5,885 bases of DNA from an uncultured Bacteroides sp. (GTDB lineage Bacteria; Bacteroidota; Bacteroidia; Bacteroidales; Bacteroidaceae): contig CAJKOW010000072.1 of the NCBI GenBank assembly GCA_905201685.1, positions 1-5,885 on the forward strand, given 5' to 3'. Position numbers and translations under genes: made by a program. The notes under the pieces are model-generated. The model was given only the letters and a program-made list of their open reading frames with translations, was not told where the DNA came from and made no database searches. Positions 1-5,859 of the stretch are shown one piece after another (position 1 is the stretch's first letter; each line of letters begins with the position of its first letter).

Positions 1-21
1 GCTAAGTCGCTGATTTATAAT

Positions 22-42
22 CATGTTGTAGAACATGTTTTT
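22..42 (+). terminator. Possible weak terminator hairpin of an upstream gene
   Basis: CATGTT (22-27) and AACATG (32-37) form a perfect 6-bp stem around the loop GTAG, followed by five T's (38-42). This has the shape of an intrinsic terminator, but the stem is short and A/T-rich. It would end transcription from a + strand gene left of the window, which may stop at TAA 3-5 or TGA 11-13. It could also be a chance palindrome. Confidence 0.3.
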
Positions 43-79
43 GATAGGCTATACGGACGGGGAGAATCAGGATATACAT

Positions 80-101
80 TATATATACACACGCGCGCGC
101 G
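80..101. repeat. Alternating pyrimidine-purine tract (TA/CA/CG)
   Basis: Twenty-two consecutive bases alternate strictly pyrimidine-purine, moving from TA steps through CA steps to five CG steps (92-101). Alternating CG/CA sequence is the classical substrate for left-handed Z-DNA under negative supercoiling. The function here is unknown. It directly abuts the purine tract that starts at 101. Confidence 0.7.
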
Positions 102-220
102 AAAAAGAAGCTGGGAGAAAAAAGTGAGGAAAAGAGGAGGAGGAAGGGGAAGACTGGGAAAGGGAGGAGGAAAGAGGGGGAAAGAAGGCGAAAAGACAAG
201 CCCAAAAAGGCGAGAAGAGA
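101..220 (+). repeat. Polypurine-polypyrimidine tract
   Basis: By my count 109 of 120 bases on the + strand are purines (93 of the first 100). There are uninterrupted purine runs at 126-153 (28 nt) and 156-188 (33 nt). The tract is built from irregular AAAG, GAGG and GGAAA words, not from one exact tandem unit. G-runs lie at 146-149, 156-158, 162-164 and 176-180. Such tracts can form triplexes (H-DNA) and possibly G-quadruplexes. It is non-coding as far as I can judge and lies about 165 nt upstream of the sppA start. Confidence 0.75.
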
Positions 221-337
221 AACGCTTCTATGAAAAAGGCAAGGACTCCCCCCAAGAAATATCAGCGAAAACCTGAAAGCATTTGTGACAAAACGAAAAA
301 AGCAACGACAGATATAGCAAATATCAATCCTATTATT

Positions 338-345
338 TATCTTTG
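338..345 (+). promoter_or_regulatory. Bacteroides-type -7 element, probable sppA operon promoter
   Basis: TATCTTTG matches the Bacteroides -7 consensus TAnnTTTG exactly and lies 39 nt upstream of the sppA ATG, predicting a transcription start near 351-353. No TTTG/TTG -33 box occurs at the usual 19-21 nt upstream; the nearest TTTG (282-285) is too far. The place of the -33 box is taken by a small inverted repeat, GATAT-N5-ATATC (311-325). The leader also contains GTTAGC twice (345-350 and 358-363). Confidence 0.6.
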
Positions 346-384
346 TTAGCTTAAAAAGTTAGCAGCTTTAAACGACTCAAAACA

Positions 385-2169
385 ATGAAAGATTTTCTGA
401 AATTTACATTAGCTACCATCACCGGTATTATCGTTTCAAGCGTAATACTGTTTTTCCTCAGTATTCTCGTCTTGTTCAGCATGGCTTCTACCGCTGAATC
501 GGAAACCATTGTCAAAAAGAACTCCATTATGATGCTCGACCTGCAAGGTACCCTATACGAGCGAAATCCGGAAGATCCGCTCAGCCTTCTGTTCAGCAAC
601 GACTACATCATATACGGCTTGGACGACATCCTTTCGTCCATCAAAAAAGCCAAAGAAAATGAAAACATCAAAGGTATCTATATACAAGCCAACTACCTGA
701 ATTGCGGCTACTCTTCGTTAGAAGAAATAAGAGATGCGCTGCAGGACTTCAAGGAATCGGGTAAATTCATCGTTGCCTATGCCGATACCTATACACAAGG
801 GCTTTATTACCTGTCGAGCGTAGCAGACAAAGTATTGCTTAATCCCAAAGGCATGATTGAATGGAAAGGACTTGCCGCCTCCCCCATCTTCTACAAAGAT
901 CTGTTGGACAAAATCGGTGTCGAGATGCAGATATTTAAAGTAGGAACCTACAAATCGGCTGTCGAACCATTCATCGCTACAGAAATGAGTCCGGCCAATC
1001 GTGAACAAATTACCGTTTATCTGAACTCTATCTGGCAACAGATAACCAAAGACGTAGCATCCTCGCGCCATATCAGCGTGGACGAACTGAACGCCGCTGC
1101 CGACCGCATGATGCTCTTCCAACCGGCCGAAGAGTCTGTCAAGTGTGGCCTGGCCGACACCCTGATATACAAAAACGACGTACGCAACTATCTGAAGCGC
1201 ATGGCCGGTATCGACACAGACGATGACATGCCCGTCCTGGGACTTGAGGCCATGACCAACGTCAAGAAAAACGTGCCGAAAGACAAGAGCGGCAACATCG
1301 TTGCAGTATATTATGCAAGCGGCGAGATTATAGATTACGAAACCACTTCACCGCTGGCATCGGGAACCGAACCGATGATCGTTGCCAGCGAAGTTATCAA
1401 AGACCTTCGGGATCTGAAAGACGACGATAATGTAAAGGCCGTTGTATTGCGCGTCAACTCACCCGGAGGAAGTGCCTACGGATCCGAACAAATCTGGTAC
1501 GCCGTCAGCGAACTGAAAAAAGAAAAGCCCGTCATCGTATCCATGGGCGACTATGCCGCATCCGGCGGTTACTACATCTCGTGCAATGCCGACACCATCG
1601 TAGCCGAGCCTACCACACTGACCGGTTCGATAGGTATCTTCGGCATGTTCCCCAATGTAAAAGGACTGACCGACAAGATAGGGCTGAAATTTGACGTAGT
1701 CAAAACAAACCAGTATGCCGACTTCGGAGCATTGGGACGCCCCATGAACGACGGAGAGAAAAGTCTGATGCAAATGTACGTGAACCAAGGTTATGACCTC
1801 TTCCTGACACGTTGCTCCGACGGACGCGACATTAACAAAGAGGACTTGGACAAAATAGCCCAAGGCCGTGTTTGGACTGGTAGTACAGCCAAAGAACTGG
1901 GACTGGTTGACGAACTGGGCGGACTGGACAAAGCCCTCGAAATAGCCATCAATAAAGCCGGCATCGAAAGCGGCTACACCGTCATGTCTTATCCCGCCCC
2001 AAAAGGATTTTTCGAAAGCCTGATGGAAACCCGTCCGGACAATTACGTCAAAGCCCGTATGCTGAGCGGGAAAATTGGTGAATACTATAAGCCTTTCAGC
2101 GTATTGGAAAACTTCGACAAGTGCGAACGTATCCAGGCACGTATTCCATTCGAGCTGAACATTCAATAA
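385..2169 (+). CDS. sppA: Signal peptide peptidase SppA, 67K type (protease IV)
   Basis: A 594-residue inner-membrane serine protease of family S49 that degrades signal peptides after their release by signal peptidase. An N-terminal hydrophobic anchor (about residues 8-32) precedes two S49 domains (about 95-265 and 305-525), the tandem layout of the E. coli-type enzyme (618 residues). The catalytic Lys/Ser dyad is intact. Lys190 in VGTYKSAVEPF aligns with E. coli Lys209, and Ser393 in GDYAASGGYYIS aligns with the nucleophile Ser409. NSPGGS (358-363) is the conserved glycine loop that precedes the nucleophile. The ATG at 385 gives a complete anchor with no longer in-frame alternative, and lies in an A-rich context without a Shine-Dalgarno sequence. 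It is the first gene of the putative operon, with lpxK starting 23 nt after its stop. The family call is secure; the physiological substrates are inferred from homologues. Confidence 0.95.
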   Translation: MKDFLKFTLATITGIIVSSVILFFLSILVLFSMASTAESETIVKKNSIMMLDLQGTLYERNPEDPLSLLFSNDYIIYGLDDILSSIKKAKENENIKGIYIQANYLNCGYSSLEEIRDALQDFKESGKFIVAYADTYTQGLYYLSSVADKVLLNPKGMIEWKGLAASPIFYKDLLDKIGVEMQIFKVGTYKSAVEPFIATEMSPANREQITVYLNSIWQQITKDVASSRHISVDELNAAADRMMLFQPAEESVKCGLADTLIYKNDVRNYLKRMAGIDTDDDMPVLGLEAMTNVKKNVPKDKSGNIVAVYYASGEIIDYETTSPLASGTEPMIVASEVIKDLRDLKDDDNVKAVVLRVNSPGGSAYGSEQIWYAVSELKKEKPVIVSMGDYAASGGYYISCNADTIVAEPTTLTGSIGIFGMFPNVKGLTDKIGLKFDVVKTNQYADFGALGRPMNDGEKSLMQMYVNQGYDLFLTRCSDGRDINKEDLDKIAQGRVWTGSTAKELGLVDELGGLDKALEIAINKAGIESGYTVMSYPAPKGFFESLMETRPDNYVKARMLSGKIGEYYKPFSVLENFDKCERIQARIPFELNIQ

Positions 2170-2192
2170 TTCAACAGAGGCAACAAGAAAGC

Positions 2193-3305
2193 ATGGAAGA
2201 AAGAACTACCCAAATAGATTACAAACTGCTTCCCCTATCATGGTTGTACAGAATGGGGACAGACATACGCAACAAACTCTTTGACTGGGGATGGCTCCAG
2301 TCAAAGAGTTTCGACTTGCCTGTAATCTGTATTGGGAATCTTTCGGTAGGAGGAACCGGAAAAACGCCGCATACCGAATACCTTATCAAGCTGTTGCAAA
2401 ACGAAGGCTTTCACCCCGCTACGCTGAGCCGCGGCTACAAACGGCGCACAAAAGGCTATCTGCTTGCCTCGCCGAAAAGTACTGCCCAGCAGATAGGTGA
2501 TGAGCCATGTCAGATGAAACAAAAGTTTCCCGACATACGAGTGGCCGTAGATGAAGACCGATGCCACGGCATCGAACAATTGCTAAAATTGCAATCACCA
2601 CCCGTCGATGCCATCCTTTTGGATGATGCCTTTCAGCATCGCCATGTCAAAGCCGGCCTCAACATCCTGCTGACAGACTATCATCGTCTGTTTTGCGATG
2701 ACACCCTGTTGCCTGCAGGACGTCTCCGCGAATCGGCCGACGGAAAGAGCCGGGCACAAATTGTCATCGTAACCAAATGTCCGGAAGACATCAAACCGAT
2801 CGATTTCAACCTCATTGCCAAACAGCTACATCTGTATCCCTACCAGCAGTTGTTTTTCTCCACGTTCCGCTATGGCATGCCTATTCCGCTTTTTCCGGAA
2901 GTAGCCAGAAGCCGACAAACCCTTTCCTCACTGACAGGAGCCGAACAAATACTGCTGGTGACAGGTATTGCCTCGCCCACCCCATTGCTAAACGAAGTGA
3001 TATCGTACACCGAGCATGTACATCTGCTGGCATTTCCCGACCACCACGACTTCAGTTCGAAAGACCTGCAGGAGATTGTGGAAAAGTTCTATCAGTTGGA
3101 AGAATGGGAGAGGCTGATATTCACAACCGAAAAAGACGCTGTCCGTCTGAAGCATCACCCCGACCTGCCGGAAGAAATCAAGCCTTACATCTATGTGATA
3201 CCGATAGAAATAGAAATTTTGCAAAATCAACAACATAATTTTAATCAATACATTATAGACTATGTTAGAGCGCATTCAAGAAACAGCAGCCTACCTGAGA
3301 GGTAA
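2193..3305 (+). CDS. lpxK: Tetraacyldisaccharide 4'-kinase LpxK
   Basis: A 370-residue kinase that phosphorylates the 4' position of tetraacyldisaccharide 1-phosphate to give lipid IVA on the cytoplasmic face of the inner membrane (Raetz pathway). A short amphipathic N-terminus (LLPLSWLYRMGTDIRNKLF, 12-30) precedes the Walker A loop GGTGKT (53-58; Lys57). Then come SRGYKR (79-84), GDEP (102-105), the acidic metal-site motif DDAFQHR (144-150), FPDHH (281-285) and TTEKDAVRL (311-319), all LpxK hallmarks. Asp103 and the FPDHH histidines probably supply the catalytic Asp/His pair known from Aquifex LpxK. An in-frame GTG at 2121 would add 24 residues inside sppA; I prefer the ATG at 2193, preceded by the A-rich AAGAAAG. 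The last 44 nt overlap punA. The protein is somewhat longer than E. coli LpxK (328). In Bacteroides the 4'-phosphate is usually removed later by LpxF, which is not in this window. Confidence 0.95.
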   Translation: MEERTTQIDYKLLPLSWLYRMGTDIRNKLFDWGWLQSKSFDLPVICIGNLSVGGTGKTPHTEYLIKLLQNEGFHPATLSRGYKRRTKGYLLASPKSTAQQIGDEPCQMKQKFPDIRVAVDEDRCHGIEQLLKLQSPPVDAILLDDAFQHRHVKAGLNILLTDYHRLFCDDTLLPAGRLRESADGKSRAQIVIVTKCPEDIKPIDFNLIAKQLHLYPYQQLFFSTFRYGMPIPLFPEVARSRQTLSSLTGAEQILLVTGIASPTPLLNEVISYTEHVHLLAFPDHHDFSSKDLQEIVEKFYQLEEWERLIFTTEKDAVRLKHHPDLPEEIKPYIYVIPIEIEILQNQQHNFNQYIIDYVRAHSRNSSLPER

Positions 3306-4071
3306 AATGCACACCCATCCGGAGACAGCAATCATCCTTGGCACCGGCCTTGGTAGTCTTGCAGACGAAATCACCGAAAAATACGAGATCAAGTATGAGG
3401 AAATCCCCAACTTCCCCGTATCGACCGTAGAAGGCCATAGTGGCAAACTGATTTTCGGAAAATTAGGCAACAAAGACATCATGGCCATGCAAGGACGCTT
3501 CCACTACTACGAAGGATACTCTATGAAAGAAGTCACCTTCCCCGTACGGGTCATGCGCGAACTGGGCATCAAGACACTGTTTGTCTCCAATGCCAGCGGA
3601 GGAACCAATCCGGCATTCGAAATCGGCGACCTGATGATTATCACCGACCACATCAACTACTTCCCCGAACATCCGCTGCGTGGCAAAAACATTCCCTACG
3701 GCCCGCGTTTCCCGGACATGAGCGAAGCTTACGATAAAGAATTGATTCGCAAAGCCGATGCCATCGCTGCCGAAAAAGGCATCAAGGTGCAGCACGGTGT
3801 CTATCTGGGAACTCAAGGTCCCACTTTCGAGACTCCGTCAGAATATAAATTGTTCCATATTCTGGGAGCCGATGCTGTCGGCATGTCTACCGTACCCGAA
3901 GTCATCGTTGCCAATCATTGCGGCATCAAAGTATTCGGCGTATCCGTCATCACCGACCTGGGCGTAGAAGGCAAAATCGTAGAAGTTTCGCACGAAGAGG
4001 TGCAGAAAGCAGCCGATGCCGCACAACCTCTTATGACTGAAATCATGCGCGAGCTTATCAACCGTGCCTGA
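3262..4071 (+). CDS. punA: Purine nucleoside phosphorylase, trimeric (PNP/MTAP) family
   Basis: A 269-residue cytoplasmic enzyme of purine salvage that splits purine nucleosides with phosphate into the free base and (deoxy)ribose 1-phosphate. It aligns along its length with human PNP. Phosphate-site residues are GTGLG (27-31), His59 in GHSGKL, and Arg79, His81 and Tyr83 in GRFHYYEGY. Asn110-Ala111 correspond to human Asn115-Ala116, Phe189-Glu190 in GPTFET to Phe200-Glu201, Met208-Ser209 in GMSTVPE to Met219-Ser220, and His244 to His257. Oddly, the base-contacting human Asn243 is Asp232 here (ITD instead of ITN), as in the adenine-specific relative MTAP, so substrate range is uncertain. The ATG at 3262 overlaps the lpxK end by 44 nt; Met16 (3307) is an alternative start just after the overlap. 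I prefer 3262 because the N-terminal helix LERIQETAAYLRGKM is typical of the family. Confidence 0.93.
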   Translation: MLERIQETAAYLRGKMHTHPETAIILGTGLGSLADEITEKYEIKYEEIPNFPVSTVEGHSGKLIFGKLGNKDIMAMQGRFHYYEGYSMKEVTFPVRVMRELGIKTLFVSNASGGTNPAFEIGDLMIITDHINYFPEHPLRGKNIPYGPRFPDMSEAYDKELIRKADAIAAEKGIKVQHGVYLGTQGPTFETPSEYKLFHILGADAVGMSTVPEVIVANHCGIKVFGVSVITDLGVEGKIVEVSHEEVQKAADAAQPLMTEIMRELINRA

Positions 4072-4104
4072 TGACATAAAAACAACCATTACATTGTATT
4101 AATA

Positions 4105-5172
4105 ATGAGAACAGAAATAGCTACCCTCGGCGAGTTCGGACTGATAAACCACCTCACCGAAGGAATCGAACCTCAAAATGAATCTACACGGTACGGCATC
4201 GGCGACGATGCCGCCGTGCTGTCTTACCCGGCCGAGAAAGAAGTGTTGGTCACTACCGACTTGCTGCTCGAAGGCGTTCACTTCGACCTGACCTATGTTC
4301 CGCTGAAACACCTGGGCTACAAAGCTGCCGTAGTCAACTTCTCCGACATCTATGCCATGAACGGTACGCCCAAGCAAATCACCGTATCACTGGGTCTGTC
4401 CAAACGCTTCAGTGTAGAAGACATGGAAGCACTCTATGCCGGCATCCGTCTGGCCTGCGAAGCCTACCATGTTGATATTGTCGGCGGCGATACCTGCTCT
4501 TCTTATACAGGACTCACCATCAGTATCACTTGTATCGGCGAAGGGAAAAAAGGCAAGACCGTCTATCGGAACGGAGCCAAGGAAACCGACCTGATATGCG
4601 TCAGCGGTGACTTAGGTGCTGCCTACATGGGCCTCCAGCTGCTGGAACGTGAAAAGATTGCCCTCAAAGGTACCGACAAAGATGTGCAACCCGACTTTGC
4701 CGGCAAGGAATACCTGCTGGAACGCCAGCTCAAACCCGAAGCACGCCGGGACATCATCGAACGGCTGGCCGCCGCCGGCGTACAGCCCACAGCCATGATG
4801 GACATCTCCGACGGACTTTCGTCCGAACTGATGCACATCTGCAACCAAAGCAAAGTCGGCTGCCGGGTCTACGAGGAACACATCCCCATCGACTATCAGA
4901 CAGCTGTCATGGCCGAAGAGTTCAACATGAACCTGACCACCTGTGCACTGAACGGTGGAGAGGACTACGAACTGCTGTTTACCGTCCCCATAGCCGACCA
5001 CGAAAAGGTGTCCGAAATGGAAGGCGTCAAACTGATAGGCCACATCACCAAACCCGAATTGGGTTGTGCCCTCATCACCCGCGACGGGCAGGAATTTGAG
5101 TTGAAAGCCCAAGGTTGGAATCCGTTAAAAGACGGCGGCAACACTACGCCTTCGTCCGAAACCGACATCTAA
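4105..5172 (+). CDS. thiL: Thiamine-monophosphate kinase ThiL
   Basis: A 355-residue cytoplasmic kinase that uses ATP to convert thiamine monophosphate to thiamine diphosphate, the last step of cofactor synthesis. It belongs to the PurM/ThiL ATP-binding superfamily. Motifs in order are GIGDDAAV (31-38), TTDLLLEGVHF (50-60), VNFSDIYAMNG (77-87), IVGGDT (125-130), SGDLG (167-171), LKPEAR (209-214), MMDISDGLSSEL (231-242) and NGGEDYELLFTVP (283-295). The Asp-rich loops bind Mg2+ and the phosphates. It is about 30 residues longer than E. coli ThiL (325), partly through a polar C-terminal tail (from about 340). The ATG at 4105 puts the conserved N-terminal helix ATLGEFGLI in place. It starts 33 nt after punA, with an A/T-rich leader and no Shine-Dalgarno sequence. 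No TPP riboswitch or other thiamine gene is nearby. It is the last gene before a strong terminator. Confidence 0.96.
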   Translation: MRTEIATLGEFGLINHLTEGIEPQNESTRYGIGDDAAVLSYPAEKEVLVTTDLLLEGVHFDLTYVPLKHLGYKAAVVNFSDIYAMNGTPKQITVSLGLSKRFSVEDMEALYAGIRLACEAYHVDIVGGDTCSSYTGLTISITCIGEGKKGKTVYRNGAKETDLICVSGDLGAAYMGLQLLEREKIALKGTDKDVQPDFAGKEYLLERQLKPEARRDIIERLAAAGVQPTAMMDISDGLSSELMHICNQSKVGCRVYEEHIPIDYQTAVMAEEFNMNLTTCALNGGEDYELLFTVPIADHEKVSEMEGVKLIGHITKPELGCALITRDGQEFELKAQGWNPLKDGGNTTPSSETDI

Positions 5173-5218
5173 ACAAAAGGTTTTCCTCCGAAAGTAACAT
5201 TTATTTGACGTATAATAG

Positions 5219-5259
5219 ACACTGATAATAAGGCACATACCTTTTTATCAGTGTTTTTT
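5219..5259 (+). terminator. Intrinsic terminator after thiL
   Basis: ACACTGATAA (5219-5228) pairs perfectly with TTATCAGTGT (5245-5254). After one T-T mismatch, an inner AAGG/CCTT stem (5230-5233 with 5240-5243) closes a six-base loop. T's follow at 5255-5259. It sits 46 nt after the thiL stop and closes the sppA-lpxK-punA-thiL unit. Confidence 0.88.
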
Positions 5260-5272
5260 CTTTATTTTTCTC

Positions 5273-5302
5273 TTGCATAGTCCAAAACTTTCACTACCTT
5301 TG
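5273..5302 (+). promoter_or_regulatory. Bacteroides-type promoter of the tRNA-Phe gene
   Basis: TTG (5273-5275, -33 element) and TACCTTTG (5295-5302, perfect TAnnTTTG -7 element) are separated by 19 nt, the expected Bacteroides spacing. Transcription should start near 5308-5310, giving a leader of roughly 17 nt before the mature tRNA 5' end. The -33 box begins just after the thiL terminator, so the tRNA is an independent unit. Confidence 0.85.
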
Positions 5303-5325
5303 CAACCGCAAACCTCAAGAGAGAT

Positions 5326-5401
5326 GGTGTCATAGCTCAGTTGGTAGAGCAAAGGACTGAAAATCCTTGTGTCCCCGGTTCGATTCCTGGTGACACCACC
5401 A
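5326..5401 (+). tRNA. tRNA-Phe (anticodon GAA)
   Basis: A complete cloverleaf can be folded by eye. The acceptor stem GGTGTCA (5326-5332) pairs with TGACACC (5391-5397). The D stem is GCTC/GAGC (5335-5338/5347-5350). The anticodon stem AAGGA/TCCTT (5352-5356/5364-5368) encloses the loop CTGAAAA with anticodon GAA at 5359-5361. The variable loop is GTGTC (5369-5373). The T arm has stem bases CCCGG and CCTGG (5374-5378, 5386-5390) around TTCGATT. The discriminator is A5398 and CCA is encoded at 5399-5401. The T stem has one C-U mismatch in its middle pair (5376/5388). The GAA anticodon reads UUC/UUU. Confidence 0.97.
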
Positions 5402-5405
5402 AAAC

Positions 5406-5449
5406 AAATCGCTGACAGATACAAACAATCTGTTAGCGATTTTTCTTTT
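5406..5449 (+). terminator. Intrinsic terminator of the tRNA-Phe unit
   Basis: A 15-bp stem pairs 5406-5420 (AAATCGCTGACAGAT) with 5428-5442 (ATCTGTTAGCGATTT), with a single G-U pair. It surrounds the seven-base loop ACAAACA and runs into T's (to 5449, interrupted by one C). It starts four bases after the encoded CCA, so the tRNA is transcribed alone. Confidence 0.9.
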
Positions 5450-5463
5450 ATCTAAATTCTGCC

Positions 5464-5859
5464 TTCACCCTGAATATTTTTCCAACCTTACTCTGCACAT
5501 CCTCAACATGACGTTTCACCTCAACCTACTCAAAATAAACCAGTTACAGTGAAAGAAGACGATAAAACCGTCAGAAAAACAATATTATTGTCAGGGATTT
5601 GCCGGATGAAGTTTCACCATAAACTACTGAAGGTGAACAGATTGTGGTGAAAGATGGATACGCGGACTAAGCCGACAGGACGGATGAACGCGGATTTTTA
5701 AAGATTCACTAAAATAAGGTGAAACTTTATCTTTCACCATATTCTACAGATTTTCAGTATAGGAAATTCCCGGTGAAAGCGTGAAGGCTATTTTCCCTTT
5801 TCGTCTTTTTATCCGTGTAAGTCCGTCTCTTCCTTTAGATTTGCACCATAAATAATAAA
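5464..5859. repeat. Degenerate TTTCACC/GGTGAAA repeat cluster
   Basis: TTCACC occurs at 5464, 5515, 5613 and 5733, and its complement GGTGAA at 5632, 5646, 5718 and 5772. That is eight exact hexamers in about 316 bp, where well under one is expected by chance. Longer similarity follows the box: 19-nt blocks at 5514-5532, 5612-5630, 5732-5750 and 5841-5859 share a pattern close to TTTCACCATAAACTACTGA. These blocks are spaced 98, 120 and 109 nt apart. Some boxes pair locally, such as 5718-5724 with 5732-5738 (7-bp stem, 7-nt loop) and 5613-5618 with 5632-5637. Confidence 0.7.
5679..5827. repeat. Imperfect inverted CGGAT-type repeat pair
   Basis: GACGGATGAACGCGGAT (5679-5695) matches the reverse complement of 5811-5827 (ATCCGTGTAAGTCCGTC) at 13 of 17 positions. 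A partial direct copy, GGATACGCGGACT, lies at 5656-5668. Words of the CGGAT-AA-CGCGGAT kind are, from general knowledge, common in intergenic repeats of many bacteria. The two copies flank part of the TTTCACC cluster, 115 nt apart. Confidence 0.45.

Larger units (their letters stand above)
1..337. other. Upstream intergenic region, no supported gene
   Basis: No convincing gene is visible here. Reading + frame 1 gives 91 codons without a stop from the window edge to TGA at 274-276, but there is no in-frame ATG. Most of that length crosses a purine tract in which stop codons, which all need a T, can hardly occur. The predicted product is low-complexity, with 22 Lys/Arg among residues 32-80. A 67-codon minus-strand reading (2-205) is the pyrimidine-strand mirror and is Phe/Leu/Ser-rich. 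The other two + frames stop at once (TAA 3-5, TGA 11-13), so an upstream gene could end there and be followed by the hairpin at 22-42. A real basic C-terminal tail of an upstream gene in frame 1 cannot be excluded without the sequence to the left. Confidence 0.6.

Noticed and set aside
2..205. 67-codon minus-strand reading frame rich in Phe, Leu and Ser
   Set aside because: It is the translation of the polypyrimidine strand. Its hydrophobic look follows from T/C-rich codons, so it is not evidence for a membrane protein.
718..1122. 134-codon minus-strand reading frame antisense to sppA
   Set aside because: Shadow of sppA, with no start signal or recognisable family.
1459..2166. 235-codon minus-strand reading frame antisense to sppA
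   Set aside because: It lies wholly inside sppA, whose catalytic motifs and full-length family match are clear. The antisense product has no recognisable motif and mirrors sppA codon bias.
2121..2192. GTG at 2121 as the lpxK start
   Set aside because: The extra 24 residues are polar, lie inside sppA and do not resemble the LpxK N-terminus, which is complete from the ATG at 2193.
4612..5112. 166-codon minus-strand reading frame antisense to thiL
   Set aside because: Wholly inside thiL, which carries all family motifs. The antisense translation is a frame shadow with no domain.
5211..5216. TATAAT, an E. coli-style -10 box, after thiL
   Set aside because: It does not fit the Bacteroides TAnnTTTG promoter type and lies immediately before a terminator hairpin.
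5386..5401. tRNA-Phe 3' end as a phage or island attachment site
   Set aside because: tRNA 3' ends are common integration sites, but no second copy of this sequence, integrase or cargo is visible in the window.
5464..5859. CRISPR array
   Set aside because: The repeats are degenerate, occur in both orientations, and are about 100-120 nt apart, unlike near-identical direct repeats with spacers of about 30-40 nt. No cas gene is nearby.
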